Of a DNA stretch of 38,043 nt, positions 31,950-38,043 are shown in pieces. The DNA is from Spartobacteria bacterium (GTDB taxonomy: Bacteria; Verrucomicrobiota; Verrucomicrobiia; Chthoniobacterales; UBA10450): positions 1 through 38,043 of the forward strand of contig PMSN01000015.1 in NCBI GenBank assembly GCA_003167555.1, written 5' to 3'. Position 1 is the stretch's first letter, and every line of letters starts with the position of its first letter. Below the pieces are notes generated by a model. It did not search any database, was not told where the DNA came from, and saw only the letters and a program-made list of their open reading frames with translations. Made by a program: the position numbers and the translations under genes.

Positions 31950-34900
31950 ATGTCGAACGCGACGCCTGATCCAGCCGTGGATGCGCTTTGGTACAAAGAC
32001 GCCATCATCTACGAGCTCCATGTCAAAACATTTCACGATAGCAACGGCGACGGCATCGGCGACTTCCGCGGCCTGATCGAGAAGCTCGATTACCTCCAGG
32101 AACTCGGCGTCACCGCGCTCTGGCTCCTGCCGTTTTATCCGTCGCCCATGCGCGATGACGGCTACGACATTGCCGATTATTACGACGTCAATCCGAACTT
32201 CGGCACGCTCGACGATTTCCGCGCCTTCCTCGCCGCGGCGCATGAGCGCGGCCTGCGCGTCATCACCGAACTCGTCATCAATCACACCTCGGATCAAAAT
32301 CCGTGGTTCCAGAAATCGCGCCGGGCCGCGCCCGGTTCGCGCGAACGAGAGATGTATGTCTGGAGCGATACGCCGGAGAAATACCAAGAGGCGCGCATCA
32401 TCTTCAAAGACTTCGAGACTTCCAACTGGTCGTGGGACCCGGTGGCGAAAGCGTATTACTGGCACCGGTTTTATTCGCATCAGCCCGATCTGAATTTCGA
32501 CAACCCGGAAGTGCATGAAGCTCTCGAGAAGGTGCTCGATTTCTGGCTGAGCATGGGCGTCGACGGCCTGCGCCTCGATGCCGTTCCCTACCTCTACGAG
32601 CGGGAAGGAACGATCTGCGAAAACTTGCGCGAGACCCACGAATACCTCGTGAAACTGCGCGCGCACGTCGATGCGAAATTCAGCGGCCGCATGTTGCTCG
32701 CGGAAGCGAATCAATGGCCGGAGGACGCCGTCGCCTATTTCGGCAAGGGCGACGAGTCCCACATGAATTTCCATTTCCCGCTCATGCCGCGGATGTTCAT
32801 GTCGCTTCAGATGGAGGACCGCTTTCCGATCATCGACATTCTCGACCAAACGCCGCCGATTCCCGAGACCTGCCAGTGGGCGATGTTCCTGCGCAACCAC
32901 GACGAGTTGACGCTCGAAATGGTGACCGACGAAGAGCGCGATTACATGTGGCGCGTTTACGCGAACGATCCGACCGCGCGCATCAATCTTGGCATCCGCC
33001 GCCGTCTCGCGCCGCTCCTCGCGAACAGCCGCCGCAAAATCGAGCTGCTCAACATCCTGCTCTTCTCGATGCCGGGCACGCCGGTCCTTTATTACGGCGA
33101 TGAGATCGGGATGGGCGACAATTTCTATCTCGGCGATCGCAACGGTGTCCGCACTCCAATGCAATGGAGCCCGGACCGCAACGCCGGTTTCTCCAAGGCG
33201 AATCCGCAGCAGCTCTATCTGCCGATCACGATCGACCCGGAGTATCACTACGAAGCGATCAACGTCGAGAACCAGCAGAAGAACCTTTCTTCGCTTCTCT
33301 GGTGGACGCGCCGGGTCATTGCGATGCGGAAGAATTTCCGCGCCTTCTCGCGCGGCTCGCTCGAGTTCCTTCTGCCGGAGAACAACAAGGTGCTCGCGTT
33401 TCTTCGCCGGCATGAGGACGAGACGATCCTGGTCGTCGTGAACCTGTCGCGCTTCGCGCAGGCCGCCGAGCTTGACCTCTCTCGCTTCAGCGGCTGTTCA
33501 CTGATGGAGGTCTTTAGCCAGAATTATTTTCCGCGCATCAAGAAATCGCCTTACGTCATCACTCTCGGGCCTCATTCGCATTACTGGTTTGTCCTCCGAT
33601 CGGAAACCGCTGCATCCGTCGCCTCGAAGAAACGCAAGATTCCCATCCTGGCGTCTGCCACGACTGTTGGTGCACTCCTCAACAGCCAGCGCGGCAGCAT
33701 CGAGCGCGAAGTGCTGCCGGCATACATTCGCAGCTGCCGATGGTTCGGCGCGAAGGCGCGGACGTTACGCGACATGCGGATCGTCGAGGAAATTCCTATC
33801 TCCGATAAAGAGCTGGCCCCGCAAGTTTGGTTCGTCGAAGTCAGTTATCTCGATGGACCGACCGAGACTTATGCGCTGCCTGTGCAGATCGCGAGAAACG
33901 ATGCCGCCCGCGCCTTGGAGCGCTCTGCCCCTCACGCGGTGATCGCGCGATTGCACGGCGACGGCGATGCGATCTTGCACGATGCGGTTTACGACAAGTC
34001 GTTCCGAGAGGATCTCTTCGCGCTCATGACCGCCGCTCAGTCCGTGCGCGGACAAAAAGGGAACATCGTCGGCCTAACGAGCAGTGCGTTTCCGAAAGAC
34101 GCGCGCTCCGGCGTGCCCGCCTCGCAAGTGCTCAGCGCCGAGCAGAGCAATTCATCGATGCTTTTCGAGAACAAATTTTTCCTGAAGCTTTTCCGGAAAC
34201 TTGAAGACGGCGTGAATCCGGATGTCGAGGTCACGCGTTTTCTGACCGAGCGCGCGCAGTTCCCCAACGTCCCGGCGTTTCTCGGCGCGATCGAATATCG
34301 CCGGACCAAAACTGAACCCACCGTTGTCTGTCTGCTTCAGAGCGCCGTAGCGAACGAAGGCGATGCCTGGACGCTGACGCTCGATGCGGTCGGCCGCTAT
34401 TACGAGCGGGTCCTGACGCGAAAGGCGGATTTGCAGAACCAGACCACTCCGCCCGGTCCACTTCTGGAGGAATTGATCGGGGGAGTTTATCGCGAGAAAG
34501 CCAAACTGCTCGGCCAGCGCACCGGCGAACTGCATCGCGCTCTCGCCATCAGCCCCGACGAGCGCGGCTTCGCGCCGGAGCAATTCAACGCCATGGCGCA
34601 ACGCTCCGTTTATCAAAACATGCGCGCCTCGTTGCGCCGCGCCTTCGCCTTGCTCGAAAAGAAACTGCCCACGCTGCCCGACGCTTTTCGCGACGAAGCC
34701 GCGCAAGTTCTCGCCTCGGAAAAACGAATCCTCGCGCAGGAAAAGCGCATCCTCGATCGCCGGTCGAACGCGACCAAGATCCGGATTCACGGCGACTACC
34801 ACCTCGGCCAGGTTCTCTACACCGGAAAAGATTTCATCATTCTCGATTTCGAAGGCGAACCCGCTCGCGCATTAGCCGAACGCAAATTGAAGCGGTCCGC

Positions 34901-35231
34901 GTTGCGCGATGTCGCCGGCATGATGCGCTCCTTCCAATACGCCGCTTACAGCGCGCTCTGGCAACCCGCGATGCGCGTCGAGGACGTGCCCTTCCTCGAA
35001 CACTGGGCCGATCTCTGGTATCGCCAGATGAGCAGCGTCTTTTTGCAAAGTTATCTCGAGGCCACCGGCGGCGCCGCGTTCATTCCGCCCGATGAAGGCG
35101 ATTTCCAGATCCTCCTCGAAGCCTATCTGCTCGACAAAGCCGTCTACGAGGTCGGCTACGAATTGAACAATCGCCCGAGCTGGGTTGTCATCCCCATTCG
35201 CGGCATTAAACACATCTTAGGTGCGATGTAG
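31950..35231 (+). CDS. treS: trehalose synthase - maltokinase fusion
   Basis: ATG 31950 ([17 protein letters not shown]) is used; the longer frame to 31842 reads through a palindromic repeat. Residues 1-555 are a GH13 trehalose synthase (maltose alpha-D-glucosyltransferase) with nucleophile Asp210 ([10 protein letters not shown]), acid/base Glu252 (LLAEANQWP) and Asp318 (FLRNHDEL), plus [12 protein letters not shown]. Residues from about 570 to 1093 form a maltokinase: [30 protein letters not shown], and the phosphotransferase core [14 protein letters not shown] followed by [10 protein letters not shown]. The enzyme links trehalose to maltose-1-phosphate, the substrate of GlgE for alpha-glucan synthesis. 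The two activities are fused in many bacteria. GlgE is not in the window. Confidence 0.96.
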   Translation: MSNATPDPAVDALWYKDAIIYELHVKTFHDSNGDGIGDFRGLIEKLDYLQELGVTALWLLPFYPSPMRDDGYDIADYYDVNPNFGTLDDFRAFLAAAHERGLRVITELVINHTSDQNPWFQKSRRAAPGSREREMYVWSDTPEKYQEARIIFKDFETSNWSWDPVAKAYYWHRFYSHQPDLNFDNPEVHEALEKVLDFWLSMGVDGLRLDAVPYLYEREGTICENLRETHEYLVKLRAHVDAKFSGRMLLAEANQWPEDAVAYFGKGDESHMNFHFPLMPRMFMSLQMEDRFPIIDILDQTPPIPETCQWAMFLRNHDELTLEMVTDEERDYMWRVYANDPTARINLGIRRRLAPLLANSRRKIELLNILLFSMPGTPVLYYGDEIGMGDNFYLGDRNGVRTPMQWSPDRNAGFSKANPQQLYLPITIDPEYHYEAINVENQQKNLSSLLWWTRRVIAMRKNFRAFSRGSLEFLLPENNKVLAFLRRHEDETILVVVNLSRFAQAAELDLSRFSGCSLMEVFSQNYFPRIKKSPYVITLGPHSHYWFVLRSETAASVASKKRKIPILASATTVGALLNSQRGSIEREVLPAYIRSCRWFGAKARTLRDMRIVEEIPISDKELAPQVWFVEVSYLDGPTETYALPVQIARNDAARALERSAPHAVIARLHGDGDAILHDAVYDKSFREDLFALMTAAQSVRGQKGNIVGLTSSAFPKDARSGVPASQVLSAEQSNSSMLFENKFFLKLFRKLEDGVNPDVEVTRFLTERAQFPNVPAFLGAIEYRRTKTEPTVVCLLQSAVANEGDAWTLTLDAVGRYYERVLTRKADLQNQTTPPGPLLEELIGGVYREKAKLLGQRTGELHRALAISPDERGFAPEQFNAMAQRSVYQNMRASLRRAFALLEKKLPTLPDAFRDEAAQVLASEKRILAQEKRILDRRSNATKIRIHGDYHLGQVLYTGKDFIILDFEGEPARALAERKLKRSALRDVAGMMRSFQYAAYSALWQPAMRVEDVPFLEHWADLWYRQMSSVFLQSYLEATGGAAFIPPDEGDFQILLEAYLLDKAVYEVGYELNNRPSWVVIPIRGIKHILGAM

Positions 35232-35243
35232 AAAGCCGACCTC

Positions 35244-35321
35244 CTGTAGCCGCCGCCCTGTGGGCGGCGTCCTCTCTGCACAACGCGTTTTCTCGCGCTT
35301 CGCATAGCGAAGCGGCTACAG
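35244..35321. repeat. cloverleaf-like palindromic element (CTGTAGCCGC ... GCGGCTACAG)
   Basis: The outer stem CTGTAGC/GCTACAG encloses two perfect hairpins: CGCCGCCC-TGT-GGGCGGCG (35251-35269) and CGCTTCGC-ATA-GCGAAGCG (35296-35314). It sits between treS and the CADD gene. The same plan, an outer stem with inner hairpins, is seen at 31833-31907, and its outer arm matches those of 22906-22977 and 36059-36083. Confidence 0.82.
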
Positions 35322-35378
35322 AAAAAAGATTCGCAGTTCCTCAACCTCGCCATTAAAACCAACCATTCAGAGAACCAT

Positions 35379-36053
35379 ATGAACCAACACCTCGACTCCA
35401 TCGATCGCCAGATCGCCGCGAAACATCTTCTGACTCATCCTTTCTATCTCGCCTGGACCCGCGGCGAATTGAGCATGGCCGCGCTCGCTGATTACGCGCG
35501 CCAATATTATCACCACGTCGCCGCCTTCCCTACCTATCTCTCCGCTGTGCATGCGAGGTGCGACGATCAGCCGACCCGCCGCCAACTCCTCGATAACCTC
35601 ATCGACGAAGAAGCCGGCACGCCGAACCATCCCGAACTCTGGCTCCAATTCGCCGAAGGCCTCGGTGTTTCGAAGGAGGATGTGCAGTCTTCCGAAAAAT
35701 GGAATGAGACTTCGAATCTCATCGGCACGTTCCGCTCTGTCTGCTCCGGAGGCACGACCGCCGATGGCCTCGCCGCGCTCTACGCCTACGAAAGCCAGAT
35801 TCCCGCCGTCTCCGAATCGAAGATCAAAGGCCTCGTCGAGAACTACAACATGACCGAGCCGCGCGATTACGAATACTTCACCGTCCACGTCGAAGCCGAT
35901 CGCGAACACGCCGCCGCCGAACGCGCGATGCTTTCTCAGTATGTCACCGACGACAACGCCGCGCCCACTGCGAATGCTGTCGATCGCATCCTCGATGCTC
36001 TCTGGGAAATGCTCTCCGGCGTCTGCCGCCGCCACGCCATCGCCTGCGCGTGA
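35379..36053 (+). CDS. CADD-family protein, predicted self-sacrificing p-aminobenzoate synthase
   Basis: The 224-residue helical protein matches the CADD family (TenA/PqqC-like diiron fold). All residues I recall from chlamydial CT610 are present with a constant offset of four: metal ligands Glu77, His84, Glu138, His170, Asp174, His177; the sacrificed Tyr as Tyr23 (HPFYLAWTRGELS); the Lys amino donor as Lys148; and Tyr39. In Chlamydia the protein makes p-aminobenzoate for folate from its own Tyr side chain, using oxygen and a metal pair. The same chemistry is inferred here. SD-like AGAGAA precedes the ATG weakly. No other folate genes are in the window. Confidence 0.88.
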   Translation: MNQHLDSIDRQIAAKHLLTHPFYLAWTRGELSMAALADYARQYYHHVAAFPTYLSAVHARCDDQPTRRQLLDNLIDEEAGTPNHPELWLQFAEGLGVSKEDVQSSEKWNETSNLIGTFRSVCSGGTTADGLAALYAYESQIPAVSESKIKGLVENYNMTEPRDYEYFTVHVEADREHAAAERAMLSQYVTDDNAAPTANAVDRILDALWEMLSGVCRRHAIACA

Positions 36054-36058
36054 TTCTT

Positions 36059-36083
36059 CTGTAGCGGCGGTCATAGACCGGCT
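36059..36083. repeat. half copy of the CTGTAGCGGCGGTC palindrome
   Basis: CTGTAGCGGCGGTCATAGACCG matches one arm of the inverted repeat at 22906-22977, including the inner small palindrome GGTCATAGACC. The second arm is missing downstream. It lies in the 110 bp gap between the CADD gene and the next lipoprotein gene. Confidence 0.7.
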
Positions 36084-36163
36084 GCTCCAAGCATCGACGG
36101 AATCTTGCCGCATTAAATTGGCCTCGACGCGCCTCGCGCCAATCGATAATAATCGCGCTGCCG

Positions 36164-37429
36164 ATGAAGTCCCCCTTTGGTTCGCTCGTTGCCGCATCGC
36201 TCCTTTGCAGTTGCGGACATCTCAACCCGCTTTACCAAAACACCAGCGCGCACCCGACGAACTCGATTGTGCCGAAGACCGGCTGCGAACTGGCCTTCAT
36301 CGAGTTCGGTGAACAGGGATCCTATCAGGATCCCAGCCAGCTGCAGAATGCGGTCGACCTGATCAAGCGCACGCCGCGGCCGCTCGTCATCACTTACGTT
36401 CACGGCTGGCACAACGATGCCGGCTCGGCCGATGTCGCCAAATTCTCGGATTGGTTATCAGAGATCAGTCAGACGCAACTCATCCGCAGCAGCGGTTTTC
36501 ACCTGATCGGCGTTTATCTCGGATGGCGCGGCGAAATCACGAGCGTGCCAGTCGTTCGGCAATTGACCTTCTACAACCGGAAAGCTGCCGCGGAACGCCT
36601 GGCGAGCAATTTCGATTGTTACGACGCCATCGCTGCCATTTCCCAGGCTGCGCGCGAAGCGCACGGAGCGGGTGAGCAATACACGGTCCTGATCGGTCAC
36701 TCCTTTGGCGGCCTCGTGGTGGAGCGCGCGGTCGCTCACGCCATCAACGCCGAAATGCACGGACATGCGGCCGCGGACCGCAGCCTTCCGGCGGATTTGA
36801 TTCTCATGGTGAACCCCGCCTCCGATTCCATCCTAGCCCGGCAGATGATCGCGGCCCTCTATTCCCGGCACACGGAGAACTCTCGTCCTTTTCTCGTTTC
36901 GCTCACTTCGACCGCGGACGCGGCCACTGGAATCGCTTTCCCTGTGAGCACCTCGCTCGCGGCCACGACCAAAGTTTTTAACGAAGTCCCGGTGCCGGGC
37001 GCGGACCAGCGCGAGAGCGAACGCCGTTTTTATACCGCCACGCCTGGGCACAATGAATTTCTGATCAACCATGAAACCGTGAAGTTGCCGCAGACGATCC
37101 AGGCGCCCGGTGGTTTGAACGCGCTCCAAACCAACCTATCGCACAACCTGATAGCCGACGTTTTTGCGACGGACGGTCCGAATGGAACGTTGGAGCTGTG
37201 GCAGATCAAGCAAACTGGGAATGTCGATGTGCCTTATTGGGACGTGAAAGTCGATCCGAGCATCATCAAGGATCACGGCGACATTTGGAATCGGAAGGCG
37301 CAGGCGATGATGGCTGCGGTTTTTCGGATGACGAATCCCCTTATGAATCCGGGGAAGGTCAAGGCCCGCGCCATTTTGCAAAAACCGCCGGCGCGCGCAA
37401 AGCTGAAGCCGGAAATTAACGGACGATAA
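36164..37429 (+). CDS. alpha/beta-hydrolase-fold lipoprotein
   Basis: The 421-residue product has a short lipoprotein-type signal (LVAASLLCSCGHLNP; lipidated Cys15 or Cys17). The hydrolase part shows ITYVHGWHNDAG with the oxyanion-hole HG and a DxG-like turn, GVYLGWRGE, and VLIGHSFGGLVVERAV with the nucleophile Ser in GHSFGG. A later His cannot be assigned firmly (the DHGD near 360 is a candidate). It resembles lipase-like proteins of unknown substrate. Its C-terminus is basic. It is separated from the cassette-like right end by 248 bp. Confidence 0.82.
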   Translation: MKSPFGSLVAASLLCSCGHLNPLYQNTSAHPTNSIVPKTGCELAFIEFGEQGSYQDPSQLQNAVDLIKRTPRPLVITYVHGWHNDAGSADVAKFSDWLSEISQTQLIRSSGFHLIGVYLGWRGEITSVPVVRQLTFYNRKAAAERLASNFDCYDAIAAISQAAREAHGAGEQYTVLIGHSFGGLVVERAVAHAINAEMHGHAAADRSLPADLILMVNPASDSILARQMIAALYSRHTENSRPFLVSLTSTADAATGIAFPVSTSLAATTKVFNEVPVPGADQRESERRFYTATPGHNEFLINHETVKLPQTIQAPGGLNALQTNLSHNLIADVFATDGPNGTLELWQIKQTGNVDVPYWDVKVDPSIIKDHGDIWNRKAQAMMAAVFRMTNPLMNPGKVKARAILQKPPARAKLKPEINGR

Positions 37430-37633
37430 CGCCGTTCCGATCACGAGCGCCGTCGAGCGTCTGCCGCCACCACGCCATCGCGTGCGTTTGATCCTGCTCT
37501 AGAACGACATCCGGCTGTGCCGAATCCGGCCCACACCTTCGAGTTCTCCCCCGCATTCCGCATTGCCGGCCTCGGCGCGATCCGATACATTTCGGAGGAT
37601 GCATCCTCCCATTCCAACCCACCCCAATTCCGA

Positions 37634-37669
37634 GTTAGACGAAACTTTTTCGTCTAATTCTCGTTAGGC
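37634..37669 (+). other. attC-like boundary with adjoining hairpin, right edge
   Basis: The sequence ends CTAATTCTCGTTAGGCGG with GTTAGGC at 37663-37669, which repeats the ATTCTCGTTAGGC end of the left-array repeats 34 kb away. The next gene starts 8 bp later. Just before it is a perfect 10-bp hairpin, TTAGACGAAA-CTT-TTTCGTCTAA (37635-37657), preceded by G to give a second GTTAGAC core at 37634. The long repeat body is absent. The rest of 37430-37633 holds nothing I could identify. Confidence 0.6.
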
Positions 37670-37677
37670 GGTAAGCC

Positions 37678-38028
37678 ATGCGTCCCGGACAGCTTCAGCC
37701 GAATGAGTTCGAGCGTGCGATTCTTTGTAGCTTCGCCTCGGTGCTACCGTCCTTACTTCCGCGCATAGACAGTCTTCATGTCCTCAGTCGCAAGTTTACC
37801 GGCGTCGGCAGCTTCACCCACTTTGAGCACGATGACAGTGAGCCTACTGCGGACGAGCCGCAGTTGGGCCTCAATCATGCGGAGATCCACCTGCCGACGG
37901 TTCCGAGTGGCCTCGGAGCTGTTCTCTCTTGCCGTGGCGAGTATCCGACGTGTCTTGAGCTTTTCACATATGGAGACGAGGCTTGGGATGGCGTTTATGA
38001 TGGCTTCTCGATACACCCAACCGCCTAG
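37678..38028 (+). CDS. hypothetical cassette-type protein
   Basis: The 116-residue protein (QPNEFERAILCSFASVLPSL, LHVLSRKFTGVGSFTHF, GLGAVLSCRGEYPTCLELF, TYGDEAWDGVYDGFSI) is typical of small orphan proteins carried by integron cassettes and resembles, from memory, a conserved family of unknown function with a FTGVGS segment and an YGD.WDG end. It has no signal peptide or membrane segment. It begins 8 bp after the GTTAGGC boundary, and GCTCAAC at 38029-38035, right behind the TAG stop, could be an R''-like site. The frame on the opposite strand at 37753-38034 is a shadow. Confidence 0.72.
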   Translation: MRPGQLQPNEFERAILCSFASVLPSLLPRIDSLHVLSRKFTGVGSFTHFEHDDSEPTADEPQLGLNHAEIHLPTVPSGLGAVLSCRGEYPTCLELFTYGDEAWDGVYDGFSIHPTA

Positions 38029-38043
38029 GCTCAACTTTGTAGT

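Noticed and set aside
31560-33413. 617-residue minus-strand frame opposite treS
   Set aside because: The plus strand encodes trehalose synthase with all catalytic residues; the antisense frame is a codon-bias artefact.
37753-38034. 93-residue minus-strand frame at the right edge
   Set aside because: The plus-strand frame has the cassette boundary in front of it and a plausible conserved protein.

Overview
The window looks like the chromosome of a GC-rich Verrucomicrobiota bacterium, most likely a soil lineage of the Chthoniobacterales type. This is inferred from protein content: a CADD-family protein (a Chlamydiae/Verrucomicrobia hallmark), secreted CTLREA/beta-helix proteins ending in ANISTRG-type repeats, a ClpS-DUF2017 pair, and many long palindromic intergenic repeats. 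No rRNA or tRNA gene was found. One SRP RNA gene is visible.

Left end (1-5059): a cluster that reads as an integron cassette array without an integrase in view (CALIN-like). Genes lie on the plus strand and are separated by long related repeats ending in CTCGTTAGRC, just before the next start codon. The genes are an alpha/beta hydrolase, a VOC/glyoxalase protein, an intact OXA-2-like class D beta-lactamase, a frameshifted small membrane protein, and a DNA-alkylation-repair-like gene broken by one in-frame TGA. A decayed IS110-family transposase fragment sits beside the first repeat. The last repeat is degraded. At the far right edge (37634-38043) the same CTCGTTAGGC boundary precedes a typical cassette-like hypothetical gene.

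5060-11188 (minus): two large secreted beta-helix proteins of one family and a truncated third copy. 11307-15138 (plus): glycosyltransferase, then a tight coaE-rho-rnd run. 15194-20443 (plus): an outer-membrane barrel followed by a 1423-residue FecR-domain surface protein.

20585-25217: MBL hydrolase, TPR/LysM lipoprotein, secreted hypothetical, MoeB-rhodanese (MoeZ-like) with a coupled small protein, SRP RNA, a small lipoprotein and an isolated rpmI. 25329-29073 (plus): type II NADH dehydrogenase, a fused panE-ybeY reading frame, clpS and DUF2017. 29177-30068 (minus): an ECF sigma factor with a minimal anti-sigma-like partner, divergent from an outer-membrane protein.

31011-37429 (plus): an NTF2-like secreted protein with a Thr/Pro/Lys linker, a fused trehalose synthase-maltokinase, a CADD protein keeping every ligand and self-sacrifice residue I remember from the chlamydial enzyme, and a lipoprotein alpha/beta hydrolase. 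Palindromic elements of 70-105 bp fill many gene junctions in the right two thirds; two of them overlap the ends of coding regions.
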